The notes beneath the pieces were generated by a model. It was not told the DNA's origin, made no database searches, and saw only the letters and a program-made list of their open reading frames with translations. DNA of 64,000 nucleotides, from positions 310,001 through 374,000 of the forward strand of contig LR590468.1 in assembly GCA_901472505.1 (NCBI GenBank), given 5' to 3'. Shown in pieces: positions 11,095 through 21,702 of the stretch. A program made the position numbers and the translations under genes. The stretch comes from Proteus vulgaris. GTDB taxonomy: Bacteria > Pseudomonadota > Gammaproteobacteria > Enterobacterales > Enterobacteriaceae. The number at the start of each line of letters is the position of its first letter. Positions within the stretch are counted from its first letter, which is position 1.

Positions 11095-13041
11095 TTATTC
11101 TCTGGCTAACGCATCAATGGGATTCATTTTTGCTGCACGTCTTGCGGGTAAAAATCCGAAAATAACCCCAATAGCGGTTGAACAAATAAAAGCACTGACT
11201 AATGCGATAGGCTGGAATACAAAATGCCATTCGGGTAACATCACACTTGCAATTATTGCAATACTAAACGAAAGACCAATTCCTAACACCCCTCCGACTA
11301 AACAAACCAGTACAGACTCAATGAGAAACTGTTGCATCACATCACTCGCTCTCGCCCCAACCGCCATTCTAATACCAATCTCTCGCGTTCTTTCAGTCAC
11401 AGAAACCAACATAATATTCATAACACCAATGCCACCAACCACTAATGAAATAACGGCAACAAATGTAAGAAATAATTGCATTGTTTGTGTGGTGCTCTCA
11501 GCCGCTTTAATAAAACTATCAAGGTTATAAGTAAAAATATCTTTTTTGCCATGTCGGATCGTGAGTAAACGAATAATTTGTTGTTCTGCTACGTTAGCAT
11601 CATAGCCTTCTATTGCTCTTACCGTAATGCTATCAAGATATGAGCGATTTAAAATACGACTATTTAACGTGCTATAAGGCACCCAAACGCGTAATGATTG
11701 TCCATTACCAAAAACCGATTTTTTATCTGCTATAACTCCAATAATCGTAGAAGGAATATTCCGAATAATAATTTGTTCACCAATTACGTTTTTCTTATTA
11801 GGAAAAAAGCGATGGCGAGTATTTTCATCAATCACAACAACCTGAGCTTGCCGTTGGATCATATCGTGCGTAAATGAGCGACCTTGCGAAAATTTCATCG
11901 CATACACAGTAAAATAGTCATCACTCACCCCCGCAACAGAAGCGGGCGAATCTTGATTCCCTCGGCGTAATCGCGTACTAAATTGCACTTGTGGCGTTAC
12001 CGCTTGCACATAAGACTGCTGTTTTAAGGCAAAAACATCTTGTAGCGTTAATGATTGCCTGTCTTCGGGGGAGTCACTACCAAAATCTTTCCCAGGATAG
12101 ATATCAATAGTATTAGAGCCAATCGCTTTTATATCAGAAAGCACCATACTTTTTGCGGCATCACCAATCACAATAATGGTCACAACAGAAGCGATCCCTA
12201 TAATAATGCCGAGCATTGTCAATAAGGTACGTACTTTATTGACAACCATGGCACGCCAAGCCATTTCTAATGCTTGAGTAAAGCGCCCTACAATTTGCCC
12301 CAAATAAGAGGAAGTTAAAACAGTTGTCGTTTCTTTTTTAATTTTATGTGTCGTTGTTTGATGACAGCGATCACTAATAATCTTACCGTCTTTTATTTCG
12401 ATAATTCGGTCAGCTTGCTCTGCAATTAAAGGATCATGAGTGACGATAATAACCGTATGCCCTTGTTCATTGAGTTGCTTCAAAATAGCCATAACTTCTT
12501 TACCAGAATGACTATCTAATGCACCCGTAGGCTCATCAGCAAGAATGACCTCACCACCATTCATCAACGCTCTCGCAATACTTACACGTTGTTGCTGACC
12601 ACCAGAAAGCTGATTAGGGCGATAATCAACACGCTCTCCTAATCCTAAACGAGTTAATAATTCACGAGCCCTTTCTTTACGCTGAGTGGCATTTTTATCG
12701 GCATAAATAGCTGGAATTTCAACATTCTGTTCTGCACTTAAGTGCGCCATTAAATGGTAGCGTTGAAAAATAAACCCAAAGTGCTCACGGCGTAATGCAG
12801 CAAGCTGATCACCTTCCATTTGTGCAACACTTTGACCTGCAACTTTATATTCACCGCGACTTGGTTTATCCAAACATCCCAATATATTCATTAAGGTCGA
12901 TTTACCAGAGCCGGAGGCACCCATAATCGCGACCATTTCACCCGCATTAATCGTTAATGAGACTTTATTAAGAACAATAGTTTCTTCTTCACCATTGCTA
13001 TATACGCGACTAACCTCATTGAGTTCTAATAATGCCGGCAT
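11095..13041 (-). CDS. macB: Macrolide/enterotoxin ABC exporter MacB
   Basis: Inner-membrane ATPase/permease that works with MacA and TolC to export macrolides and other periplasmic substrates. The 648 aa start with the ABC domain (Walker A GASGSGKST, signature LSGGQQQR, Walker B VILADEP), then a MacB-type periplasmic domain between TM1 and TM2 and a C-terminal FtsX-like permease (EIGIRMAVGARASDVMQQFL). Its ATG overlaps the stop of macA (TAATG), so the two are translationally coupled. Confidence 0.97.
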   Translation of the reverse strand: MPALLELNEVSRVYSNGEEETIVLNKVSLTINAGEMVAIMGASGSGKSTLMNILGCLDKPSRGEYKVAGQSVAQMEGDQLAALRREHFGFIFQRYHLMAHLSAEQNVEIPAIYADKNATQRKERARELLTRLGLGERVDYRPNQLSGGQQQRVSIARALMNGGEVILADEPTGALDSHSGKEVMAILKQLNEQGHTVIIVTHDPLIAEQADRIIEIKDGKIISDRCHQTTTHKIKKETTTVLTSSYLGQIVGRFTQALEMAWRAMVVNKVRTLLTMLGIIIGIASVVTIIVIGDAAKSMVLSDIKAIGSNTIDIYPGKDFGSDSPEDRQSLTLQDVFALKQQSYVQAVTPQVQFSTRLRRGNQDSPASVAGVSDDYFTVYAMKFSQGRSFTHDMIQRQAQVVVIDENTRHRFFPNKKNVIGEQIIIRNIPSTIIGVIADKKSVFGNGQSLRVWVPYSTLNSRILNRSYLDSITVRAIEGYDANVAEQQIIRLLTIRHGKKDIFTYNLDSFIKAAESTTQTMQLFLTFVAVISLVVGGIGVMNIMLVSVTERTREIGIRMAVGARASDVMQQFLIESVLVCLVGGVLGIGLSFSIAIIASVMLPEWHFVFQPIALVSAFICSTAIGVIFGFLPARRAAKMNPIDALARE

Positions 13042-14150
13042 TATGCATCTCCTGAAGTTTCACCCAGAATAACCTCATCGTTCTCTTTTAATCCGCTGAG
13101 GACTTCAGCATAAACATCAGTACGCATACCTATTTTTACCGTGCGTTTTTCTGGCTGACCATTAACCAATACATCAACATAATATTCATTAATACCCGCA
13201 TCCTCACCTAGGACAGAAAGCGGTACAAGGAGTACATCTTTCTTATTTTCGATAAGAATTTTAACTTGTGCCGTCATTTGTAAACGTAGTAAATGTTGTT
13301 CATTAGGCACTTCGAAACGGGCATAGTAGAAGATAGCGTCATTAATTTTTTCAGGCGTCGGCAGAATATCTTTTAACTTACCGCTAAAGGCTTTATCTGG
13401 TGCACCTAATACCGTAAAAGAAGCACTAAGATCCGGTTTTAAATAAATAACATCGGCTTCTGATACTTCTGCTTTTACCAGCATCGTATCTAAATCTGCT
13501 AAAGTTAAAATCGTTGGTGCTTCTTGTGCTGCAATGACGGTTTGGCCTTCTAGGGTTTTAATAAACGTCACTATACCATCCATAGGCGCAGTAATACGTG
13601 TATATTGAAGGTTAGTTTTGGCTGTATCTAAGGTCGCTTGATTCTTTTTAATTTGTGCTTCATAGGTGATAATACGCGCTTTTTTAACATCAACATCAGT
13701 TTTAGTACGATCAAGCTCATCTTGTGCAATTGCATGTGTACCAATCAGCTTTAACTGACGTTGATAAGTCAGTTGTGCCAAGCGTAATTCGGCCTGTGCT
13801 TGTTGAAGATTTGCTCTAAGCTCATTGTTAGTTTCCTGCGATTCAGTGACTTCATTTTGTGCTTTCTTAGGATCAATAATCGCTAACAAATCACCCTTTT
13901 TAACCGTATCGCCCTCTTTCACAAACAAAGTTTGTAATTGGCCACTGACCTGAGCACCCACATCAACTTTACGCACAGCATCCAGTTTACCAGTTGCTGT
14001 CACTTCTTTTGACAGTTCACCTCGTGTAATAATTTGTGTTTGGTATGACGGTACATTTTCTTTCGGCCAAAAAAAATAGGCGATAATAGCAACCGTAATT
14101 AAAATAAAAGCGAGCACCTTTCCGCGCTTTTTTAAAGATAAAAAAGCCAT
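13041..14150 (-). CDS. macA: Periplasmic adaptor subunit MacA
   Basis: Membrane-fusion protein (369 aa) linking MacB to the outer-membrane channel. An N-terminal anchor (residues about 10-28) is followed by a biotinyl-lipoyl half domain (VDVGAQVSGQLQTLFVKEGD), a coiled-coil hairpin (about 95-175, rich in Q, E, A and L) and beta-barrel domains. It is the first gene of macAB. Slightly shorter than typical MacA, mainly at the C-terminus (ends GETSGDA). Confidence 0.96.
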   Translation of the reverse strand: MAFLSLKKRGKVLAFILITVAIIAYFFWPKENVPSYQTQIITRGELSKEVTATGKLDAVRKVDVGAQVSGQLQTLFVKEGDTVKKGDLLAIIDPKKAQNEVTESQETNNELRANLQQAQAELRLAQLTYQRQLKLIGTHAIAQDELDRTKTDVDVKKARIITYEAQIKKNQATLDTAKTNLQYTRITAPMDGIVTFIKTLEGQTVIAAQEAPTILTLADLDTMLVKAEVSEADVIYLKPDLSASFTVLGAPDKAFSGKLKDILPTPEKINDAIFYYARFEVPNEQHLLRLQMTAQVKILIENKKDVLLVPLSVLGEDAGINEYYVDVLVNGQPEKRTVKIGMRTDVYAEVLSGLKENDEVILGETSGDA

Positions 14151-14273
14151 ACAATATCCTTCCTAAACATGACGATTTAATAAGCCATAAGAAATTTTAG
14201 CGATGATATTAACCTTCATCGCTAAATAAAATTTACTTTGGTCTCGTGCATTTATCTTGCTTGCTATAACAAC

Positions 14274-15950
14274 CTAATTCGCTTTGCCTCTAGCAAGCCA
14301 TGCAACACGAGAAAACATACTTTTTAGTATGGAAGGGATGGCGTCAACTCCTCGTTGAGCAGCATTGTTAGCTACCGTTAATGCGAGATCGGGTTTTGAT
14401 GAGCGTTGGATAGCTTTAATAATCACACGTCGAATTGGCCATTTTTCATTATCTGGCACACCTGCAACATCATGATACACATTACGAAAACCTTCTTTGT
14501 ATAAGAAATGCTCCATATCTAAAGCAGGAAGTTTCGTTAATCTATCACGTTCAGAATCATTACGTTTTGATGCAAAATCTTTAACGGTTGCGGCATATTT
14601 TTTACCGGCTTCATCACCATCCACTAAAGTATGCCATTCTATTCCCATATACGTTGCATACTTTAATAATGGCTTAAGTCCACATTGTGCAAATTCGATG
14701 ACTTTTATTCCTTCAGCTTCAAAGAAATAATTACATTGCCTTGCCAACTCGTTCATTAGCCAAATTTCTGTTTCACCTTCAACCAATAACCAGCAACGAG
14801 CAAAAAGTGCAGAAGGTCTGTTATAGCGAATATGAAATGAGATGCGCCGTTCTTCATCTGAATGCAGCTGTTGATGACCAACGCGGTAAGCAGCGACTTT
14901 GTCGGTATCTCGCACTAAACGACAAACACTCTCTAATGGGGCTAATGAAAGTAACTCACCTGAATTAGTCGTAGTTATGCGTTGTAGTGAAAAAAGATTA
15001 AGTAATCCCCAAGCCACTGAAAGCATAATGGGGTGTAAACGTGTTTCAGGGTTTTCAACAATAACGATAGGCCTTGCATAAGGATCTAATGCAACACTAC
15101 CTCGAGACTGTAATATAGAGGAGAACATCCCTAAGATAATTAGGCGAATACTTCGTTGATTCGGTTTTGCTAACACCTTATTAATATTTTCTAACGCATG
15201 CCAGCCACGTACATGAGGTTCATTAACTTTACGATGTCGGGTATGCGATTTAAACAATAACGAACCATGATCGGTAAAATAGTGCCCTAACAATTGTTGC
15301 ATGGCATCTAGCCCTTCACGTAAATCCTCATCCGACAATTCATCCGGATTATTAACTAATGCTTTAGTTAACTCGCTCATTTTATTATTAAATGCTTCTC
15401 GATGAGGGTTATTATGAGGATCGATAACGTCAGAGGTAAGATCACGAACAAAACGCGCATCTTGTAAGCGTAAGACGGGATAAAGTCTCACTATTTCTGC
15501 AATAATTTCTTGTGTTTGCCCATTAGGTAAACGGATCTGCTTTCCCTCTTTATCAAGAAAATAGCGAAAGGTTTTCACATTTTTTTGCTCATCGAGTTCT
15601 GCACTAATGCGATAATAGATATGTTTTAATTCATCACCATTTTCAACCCATACTGGCGTAAGTTTATGGAAACGATAAGAACGATGTCTTCCGGGACGAG
15701 ATTCAGTAAATGTCAGAATAATTTGTAGACTTTTTTTACTATTTTCTTCTGATTCATTCGGCAGGCGATGGAAATCATCAGGTGTAAATGCATATTGATA
15801 GGTTTCAATACCCAAGCTGAGTGTTAACGCATCAAGTAATGAGCTTTTACCCCCACGCATTTTCCCCACTAAGACTGTATTCATATCAAGAGGTAATGAA
15901 AGACGATTAAGTCCACGGAATCCAACTATTTCCACTCTTTCTAAATACAT
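14274..15950 (-). CDS. ybjD: OLD-family ATPase/TOPRIM protein YbjD
   Basis: A 558-aa protein homologous to E. coli YbjD (552 aa), function not established. The N-terminus is an SMC/RecF-like ATPase with Walker A GKMRGGKSS (residues about 29-37), where E. coli has a different loop. The conserved IVENPETRLHPIM contains the Walker B/D-loop acidic residues. The C-terminal TOPRIM domain is marked by LLVEGETEIWLMNEL and LVDGDEAGKK. OLD proteins are ATP-linked nucleases, some acting in phage defence; whether this one does is inference only. It stands alone between macA and the divergent lysO. Confidence 0.93.
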   Translation of the reverse strand: MYLERVEIVGFRGLNRLSLPLDMNTVLVGKMRGGKSSLLDALTLSLGIETYQYAFTPDDFHRLPNESEENSKKSLQIILTFTESRPGRHRSYRFHKLTPVWVENGDELKHIYYRISAELDEQKNVKTFRYFLDKEGKQIRLPNGQTQEIIAEIVRLYPVLRLQDARFVRDLTSDVIDPHNNPHREAFNNKMSELTKALVNNPDELSDEDLREGLDAMQQLLGHYFTDHGSLLFKSHTRHRKVNEPHVRGWHALENINKVLAKPNQRSIRLIILGMFSSILQSRGSVALDPYARPIVIVENPETRLHPIMLSVAWGLLNLFSLQRITTTNSGELLSLAPLESVCRLVRDTDKVAAYRVGHQQLHSDEERRISFHIRYNRPSALFARCWLLVEGETEIWLMNELARQCNYFFEAEGIKVIEFAQCGLKPLLKYATYMGIEWHTLVDGDEAGKKYAATVKDFASKRNDSERDRLTKLPALDMEHFLYKEGFRNVYHDVAGVPDNEKWPIRRVIIKAIQRSSKPDLALTVANNAAQRGVDAIPSILKSMFSRVAWLARGKAN

Positions 15951-16287
15951 AAGTTCCCTCGTTAGTTACGACTAAGCTATGTTTTTATTCTTCCTATCTT
16001 AATTTTATGCTTAATCTGCCAATAATTTCACTTAATGAATATTTTTATTAAATCACAGTTAAAGAGTGTCGTAATAAAATTTACTCAACTATTCGATACA
16101 TACCCAATTCGCTCATTTTTCAGACAATTAAAGCCACTTTACCCTAAACATGTTAGGCTCTTTACCTTCAATAAAAATTTTATATTTATCTCAGCTTCTA
16201 TATCTACAACAACATAAGTAAATGTTATAATACAAATCACGTTATTAGTTTATTTTATAATTTGAGCACACTCAGTAAGGAATAGAA
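15951..16287. other. ybjD-lysO divergent intergenic region
   Basis: About 340 AT-rich bases between the divergent ybjD and lysO starts. A 60-codon plus-strand ORF inside it (16035-16217) has no SD or recognisable product, and I treat it as chance. lysO is regulated by ArgP in E. coli; I could not identify an ArgP site by eye. Confidence 0.4.
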
Positions 16288-17190
16288 ATGCTATCAGGGT
16301 TATTAATTATCCTACTTCCGCTTTTTGTAGGATATTTGATTAAGTTAAACCATCGCCCATTACTTCATCTGGCAAACCGCCTACTTAGTGCGATGGTTTA
16401 CGTTATCCTATTTCTAATGGGCGTCAGTCTTGCCATGTTAGATAATATTGGTGAAAATTTAGTCTCTATTCTTGCTTATGCCAGTGTTTTCTTTTTATGT
16501 ACTTTTGGTGCAAATTTACTGTTCTTATGGCTATTGGATAAAAAAGATCCTTGGCATGTCCCTGCTCATAAACAATCTAAACCCCCATCACGCATAAAAA
16601 TGGTACTTGAATCGTTGCAATTATGCGGTGTCGTTGTTGTTGGTTTTTTTGTTGGTTTAACAGATTGGTCAGTTTTTCATTATGCTTCTCATGCCAGCCA
16701 AGGTGCACTGATCTTCTTGCTGTGGTTAGTAGGGTTACAATTGCGTAATAGCGGAATGAGCCCAAAGCAAATTTTAATTAACCGTCGAGGAACAACCGTT
16801 GCCGTCGTCATGGGGGTGAGTGCGCTTGCTGGCGGTGCTTTAGCGGCTTATTTACTAGGATTACCGATGAAAATGGGATTAGCTATTGCATCTGGATATG
16901 GTTGGTACTCTTTATCTGGGATTGTACTCACCGATGCATTTGGCCCTGTTATTGGTAGTACTGCTTTCTTTAATGACTTAATGCGTGAATTAGCCGCAAT
17001 TATGCTTATTCCTATTATTGTTAATCGTTATAGAAATACTGCCTTAGGAATTTGTGGCTCAACCTCCATGGACTTTACTTTACCTGTTTTACAAAGAAGT
17101 GGCGGTGTGGCCATTGTGCCTGCAGCTATTGTGCATGGATTCGTGTTGAGCTTAATTACCCCAATATTGATGGCTTTCTTTACTTCATAG
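16288..17190 (+). CDS. lysO: L-lysine exporter LysO (YbjE)
   Basis: Inner-membrane lysine exporter (300 aa) of the LysO family. It is hydrophobic throughout, with about eight predicted membrane spans. It aligns end to end with E. coli YbjE: SGLLIILLPLFVGYLI at the start, GLAIASGYGWYSLSGIVLT in the middle and STSMDFTLPVLQRSGG near the end. SD AGTAAGGA precedes the ATG. ybjT follows 50 bp downstream. Confidence 0.95.
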   Translation: MLSGLLIILLPLFVGYLIKLNHRPLLHLANRLLSAMVYVILFLMGVSLAMLDNIGENLVSILAYASVFFLCTFGANLLFLWLLDKKDPWHVPAHKQSKPPSRIKMVLESLQLCGVVVVGFFVGLTDWSVFHYASHASQGALIFLLWLVGLQLRNSGMSPKQILINRRGTTVAVVMGVSALAGGALAAYLLGLPMKMGLAIASGYGWYSLSGIVLTDAFGPVIGSTAFFNDLMRELAAIMLIPIIVNRYRNTALGICGSTSMDFTLPVLQRSGGVAIVPAAIVHGFVLSLITPILMAFFTS

Positions 17191-17241
17191 AAAAATCAGT
17201 AACAATAGAACAATAGTGTTCTCTTTTACAGTGGGTTAATA

Positions 17242-18698
17242 ATGAATCAACAGCGTGTATTAGTACTTGGTGCAAGTGGTCATATTGGTCAAAATCTTAT
17301 TCCAGCTCTGATAAAACAAGGTCATCAAGTCACTGCGGGTGCACGTAGAGTTGATTGGATGATGTCTCAAGGTTGGGAAAACACACGCTGTATCTTCGTG
17401 GATTTGCACAATCCAGAAACCTTAAACAAAGTCATGCATGATACTGATATCGTGTACTACCTTGTTCATAGCATGGGTGATGCTCATAATTTAGTTGAGC
17501 AAGAGCGTAAAGCAGCAATTAATGTTGTTGAAGCTTTAGAAGGCACAAAAGTTAAACAAATTATTTTTTTAAGCGCCTTGCAACATAAAGATCAGCAATA
17601 CTCACCTCATCTCATTGCACGAAAACTCACTGGTGAGGTATTAAGAACAAGTACTATTCCTGTAACTGAAATTCGTACCTCCATGATTGTTGGCCCTGGC
17701 TCTGCGCCTTTGAGATTATGCGTGATATGGTTTATAACCTTCCTATTCTTACGCCTCCACGCTGGGTTCGCTCAAAATCTTCCCCTATCGCCTTAAAAAA
17801 TTTAATTCACTATTTATCTGAAATTATCCATCACCCCTCACATCAACATCGTGTTTTTGATGCTGGTGGCCCCGAATATATTAGTTATCAAACTCTTTTT
17901 GAGCGCTTTATTAAAATTTCAGGTAAAAAGCGTGTATTGATCCCATTACCTATGCCAGGCAGCCTTATTTCAGCAGGCTTTATTAGCATGATAACCTCTG
18001 TACCAACCTCCATTGCTAAGGAGCTTATTCAAGGACTCAAGCATGATCTTCCTGCTCACGATGCTCGTTTACGTAAACTTATCCCTCAAACATTAATCGC
18101 TTTTGATGATGCCGTAAGAGAAACATTAGCAGATGAAGAAGCCGCTTTAGATAATCAAGATTGGGGTTACGATCCTGCTGTTCGCAGTCGTTGGAAGCCT
18201 GGTTATGGTTATTACCCTAAAAACGCAGGATGTACTGTTTCAACACCTGCCACAGCAAAATCGCTTTGGCATACCGTACAACAAATTGGTGGTGAGCAAG
18301 GCTACTTTTATGGTAACGCACTATGGAAAATACGCGCGACTATGGATGATATGGTCGGAAATAAAGTGACTTATGGTCGACCTTCTAGAGACACATTAAA
18401 ACTCGGTGATATGATTGATGGTTGGCGAGTGATAAAACTTGAGCCTGAAAAGCAACTCACATTGTTGTTTGGCATGAAAGCCCCTGGCTTAGGCCGACTT
18501 TCTTTTACCATCCATGATAGTGGCAATCTTCGTTCTATTGATGTTCGTGCTTGGTGGCATCCAGCAGGCTTTAGTGGATTACTTTATTGGTTTGCGATGA
18601 TGCCTGCACACTTATTTATTTTCAAAGGGATGGCTAAAACCATAAGTACCAACGCTTACAATCTGGATAAAAATTCATCTAACAATGAAAAAAAGTAG
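17242..18698 (+). pseudogene. ybjT: NAD(P)-binding SDR/DUF2867 protein YbjT, single-base frameshift
   Basis: Homologue of E. coli YbjT: an atypical short-chain dehydrogenase fold with the dinucleotide motif GASGHIGQ (residues 10-17), followed by a DUF2867 domain ([11 protein letters not shown] to the C-terminus). The first frame reads correctly to IVGPGSAP and then garbles, ending at 17796. The true continuation ([20 protein letters not shown]) is in the next frame to 18698. The lesion is the T-run at 17709-17711, three T's where CCTTTTGAG is expected. One added base gives 485 aa, close to the 476 of E. coli. The molecular function of YbjT is unknown. Confidence 0.9.
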
Positions 18699-18727
18699 CT
18701 TAATTACCCATTTTTACGTAAAAAAAC

Positions 18728-18766
18728 CACTTTATTATGCAGTTTTTGTTGCATAATTATTCTTAT
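18728..18766 (+). promoter_or_regulatory. Putative ArgR operator upstream of artP
   Basis: TGCATAATTATTCT at 18750-18763 matches 8 of 10 fixed positions of the ArgR half-site pair TGAAT-N4-ATTCA. A second ATGCA half-site lies about 18 bp upstream within the inverted repeat TTATGCA...TGCATAA. Tandem ArgR boxes are known to repress arginine transport and biosynthesis genes in E. coli. Assignment by pattern only. Confidence 0.4.
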
Positions 18767-18810
18767 CGTTTTATTATTTGAACCAGTTAATGACTATTCA
18801 GAAAAAACGC

Positions 18811-19539
18811 ATGAGTATTCAATTAAAAAACATAAATTGTTTCTACGGTTCGCACCAAGCACTCTATGATATTAATCTAGAATGCTCTGCTGGCGAAACA
18901 ATGGTTCTATTAGGACCAAGTGGTGCAGGCAAGAGCTCACTAATGAGAGTTCTTAACTTATTAGAAATGCCACGTTCAGGTGAGTTAGAAATTGCAGGTC
19001 TACATTTTGACTTTAGCCAACAGCCTAACGCAAAGGCAATTCGTTTATTACGCCAAAATGTGGGCATGGTATTTCAACAATATAATTTATGGCCACATTT
19101 GACGGTTATTGATAATTTAATTGAAGCGCCTTGTCGTGTGTTAGGTTTATCAAAACCACAGGCCAAAGAAAAAGCGATGAAATTACTTGAACGTTTACGT
19201 TTAAGTGATTATGCAGGACGCTTTCCACTACATTTATCAGGTGGACAGCAACAACGTGTTGCCATTGCAAGAGCATTAATGATGGAACCTCAAGTTCTCT
19301 TATTTGATGAACCGACAGCAGCACTAGATCCTGAAATAACAGCTCAAGTTGTTGATATTATAAAAGAACTTTCTGAAACGGGTATTACACAAGTGATTGT
19401 GACCCACGAAGTTGAAATTGCACGCAAAGCCGCGAGCAAAGTTGTATATATGGAAAACGGCCGTATTATAGAGCAAGGCGATAACTATCGTTTTACAGCT
19501 CCACAAACGGAAGCTTTTGCTAATTACTTGTCACACTAA
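18811..19539 (+). CDS. artP: Arginine ABC transporter ATP-binding protein ArtP
   Basis: Cytoplasmic ATPase of the ArtPIQM arginine importer. Walker [11 protein letters not shown]-loop [10 protein letters not shown], signature LSGGQQQR and Walker B VLLFDEP are intact. I choose ATG 18811 ([13 protein letters not shown]), which gives 242 aa exactly as in E. coli. In-frame ATG 18790 and TTG 18778 upstream are alternatives, and none has a good SD. First gene of artPIQM. Confidence 0.95.
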   Translation: MSIQLKNINCFYGSHQALYDINLECSAGETMVLLGPSGAGKSSLMRVLNLLEMPRSGELEIAGLHFDFSQQPNAKAIRLLRQNVGMVFQQYNLWPHLTVIDNLIEAPCRVLGLSKPQAKEKAMKLLERLRLSDYAGRFPLHLSGGQQQRVAIARALMMEPQVLLFDEPTAALDPEITAQVVDIIKELSETGITQVIVTHEVEIARKAASKVVYMENGRIIEQGDNYRFTAPQTEAFANYLSH

Positions 19540-19553
19540 ATCGGGATCAGACA

Positions 19554-20288
19554 ATGAAAAAAATATTATTTGCAGCACTTCTGACCAGTATTACACTTTC
19601 TGCAACTGCGGCTGAAAAAGAGACAATCCGCTTTGCCACTGAAGCAACATATCCTCCATTCGAAATGATTGATGCGAATAACCAAATTGTAGGATTTGAT
19701 GTTGATCTCGCTAATGCTATGTGTGCAAAAATTAATGCGGATTGTACCTTTACCAATCAATCATTTGATAGTTTAATTCCTAGTTTGAAATTCCGTCGTT
19801 TTGAAGCACTAATGGCAGGTATTGATATTACACCAGAACGTCAAAAACAAGTTGATTTTACAGATTCTTACTATGATAACTCTGCTGTATTTATTACAGT
19901 AACGGGTAAAATCTCTGACGTTGCGAGTTTAAAAGGTAAACAAATTGGTGTTCAAAATGGGACTACTCATCAAAAATTCATCAATGAACAACATAAAGAG
20001 ATGAAAACTGTTCCTTATGACAGTTACCAAAATGCGGTATTAGATCTTAAAAATGGTCGTATCGAAGCAATCTTTGGTGACACTGCGGTTGTCAATGAAT
20101 GGCTGAAAAAGAATCCTGAATTAGGTATTGTAGGCGACAAAGTTGCAGATCCTAACTATTTTGGTACAGGCCTTGCGATCGCAGTAAGAAAAGGCAATGC
20201 TGATTTACAAGATAAATTGAACAAAGCATTAGCTGAAGTAAAAGCTGATGGCACCTATGATGTCATTTATAAAAAATGGTTTGAATAA
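19554..20288 (+). CDS. artI: Arginine ABC transporter periplasmic binding protein ArtI
   Basis: Periplasmic solute-binding protein (244 aa) of the importer. A signal peptide (MKKILFAALLTSITLSATAA) is followed by the family-3 binding fold: TIRFATEATYPPFEMIDANN, GFDVDLANAMC, and DSYQNAVLDLKNGRIEAIFGD. It is closer to ArtI than to its paralogue ArtJ (for example VGVQ/IGVQNGTTHQKFI) and sits in the ArtI position, 15 bp after artP. Confidence 0.94.
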   Translation: MKKILFAALLTSITLSATAAEKETIRFATEATYPPFEMIDANNQIVGFDVDLANAMCAKINADCTFTNQSFDSLIPSLKFRRFEALMAGIDITPERQKQVDFTDSYYDNSAVFITVTGKISDVASLKGKQIGVQNGTTHQKFINEQHKEMKTVPYDSYQNAVLDLKNGRIEAIFGDTAVVNEWLKKNPELGIVGDKVADPNYFGTGLAIAVRKGNADLQDKLNKALAEVKADGTYDVIYKKWFE

Positions 20289-20305
20289 CAATAATAGCTT
20301 AATAA

Positions 20306-21010
20306 ATGAATGAAATAACAACTCTAGCAGGTGCGGCCGTCACAACGGTCTCACTTGCTATTTCTGCGCTTATCATCGGATTAGTTCTAGCCATGCTGTT
20401 TACAGCATGGGAATCTGCGAGATGGAAAGCCTTTGCTTTCTTAGGAACATGTTGGGTAACACTCATTAGGGGACTACCAGAAATGCTGGTGGTTCTTTTT
20501 GTCTATTATGGCACCTTACAAGGCGTCATGATCTTAATGGATGGCATTGAATTAGGCTCATTCACCTTGCAAATAGACTTTGGTGACACCGATTCTCTAC
20601 CTTTCTATTGTGGTGTTATCGCCCTTTCACTTCTTTATGCTTCTTATGCTTCACAAACGTTACGTGGCGCCTTAAAAGCCGTACCAACAGGACAATGGGA
20701 AGCCGGTCAAGCATTAGGTATGGGCCGTATTACTATCTTCTTCCGCTTTATCATGCCTCAAATGTGGCGTCATGCTTTACCCGGTTTAGGTAATCAGTGG
20801 TTAGTTTTATTAAAAGATACTGCTTTAGTCTCATTAATCAGTGTTAATGATTTAATGTTACAAACACAAAGTATTGCTAATAGAACTCAAGAGCCTTTTA
20901 CTTGGTATAGCATTGTTGCACTGATTTATTTAGCCATTACGCTGATCAGTCAATATATCCTGAAATGGTTAGAAATGAGAACAACTCGCTTTGAACGGAG
21001 TGCCTCATAA
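20306..21010 (+). CDS. artQ: Arginine ABC transporter permease ArtQ
   Basis: Inner-membrane permease (234 aa; E. coli 238) of the HisM type with about five spans. The EAA loop is visible as [23 protein letters not shown], followed by [19 protein letters not shown]. It lies 17 bp after artI, and its stop overlaps the artM start (TAATG). It pairs with ArtM to form the channel. Confidence 0.95.
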   Translation: MNEITTLAGAAVTTVSLAISALIIGLVLAMLFTAWESARWKAFAFLGTCWVTLIRGLPEMLVVLFVYYGTLQGVMILMDGIELGSFTLQIDFGDTDSLPFYCGVIALSLLYASYASQTLRGALKAVPTGQWEAGQALGMGRITIFFRFIMPQMWRHALPGLGNQWLVLLKDTALVSLISVNDLMLQTQSIANRTQEPFTWYSIVALIYLAITLISQYILKWLEMRTTRFERSAS

Positions 21011-21678
21011 TGTGGGATTATATTGTTGATATTTTACCGGGATTACCAACCAGCTTGTCATTAACTTTAGTGGCTTTACTGGTGGCATTTACACTTTCGG
21101 TTTTAATGACCTTTATTTTGGCGTTAAAAACTCCAGTTATTACTCAAATTGTAAAAGCATATATCACCTTATTTACCGGTACTCCTTTATTAGTACAGTT
21201 TTTCTTAATCTATTATGGCCCTGGACAATTTCCTGTGTTGCAAAAATTCCCTATGATTTGGGAGTTATTATCAACACCTTGGTTTTGTGCCATGGTTACA
21301 TTAGCATTAAATAGTGCTGCTTATTCAACCTTACTTTTCTATGGTGCAGTAAGAGCGATTCCGTCAGGACAATGGCAATCTTGCCAAGCGTTAGGGATGT
21401 CCCCCGTGCAAACGGCAAGGGTAATATTGCCTTATGCATTTAAGCGGGCGCTTTCATCCTATTCAAATGAAGTTGTACTAATATTTAAAAGTACCTCACT
21501 CGCCAGTACGATCACTTTACTTGAATTAACAGGTTATAGCCGACAAGTATTCGGTCAAAGTTATGATGTGATGGTCTTTGTTGCCGCAGGCATTATTTAT
21601 TTAGGCATCAACGGAATACTAACACTTCTCATGAGATTGATTGAGAAAAAAGCCTTAAAGTTTGAACATCGTAATTAA
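21010..21678 (+). CDS. artM: Arginine ABC transporter permease ArtM
   Basis: Second permease (222 aa) of the ArtPIQM importer. The EAA loop QWQSCQALGMSPVQTARVILP and the start [19 protein letters not shown] are typical. Start codon overlaps the artQ stop. It ends the operon, with a strong terminator about 25 bp downstream. Confidence 0.95.
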   Translation: MWDYIVDILPGLPTSLSLTLVALLVAFTLSVLMTFILALKTPVITQIVKAYITLFTGTPLLVQFFLIYYGPGQFPVLQKFPMIWELLSTPWFCAMVTLALNSAAYSTLLFYGAVRAIPSGQWQSCQALGMSPVQTARVILPYAFKRALSSYSNEVVLIFKSTSLASTITLLELTGYSRQVFGQSYDVMVFVAAGIIYLGINGILTLLMRLIEKKALKFEHRN

Positions 21679-21702
21679 AAATGCGTAAGCCAAACTGTCG
21701 AT

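Noticed and set aside
11090..11530. 146-codon ORF antisense to macB
   Set aside because: Lies entirely opposite an intact, highly conserved gene; its composition is a shadow of the coding strand.
16035..16217. 60-codon plus-strand ORF in the ybjD-lysO gap
   Set aside because: No Shine-Dalgarno, AT-driven composition (rich in F, I, K, S, T), and no recognisable family; treated as a chance ORF.
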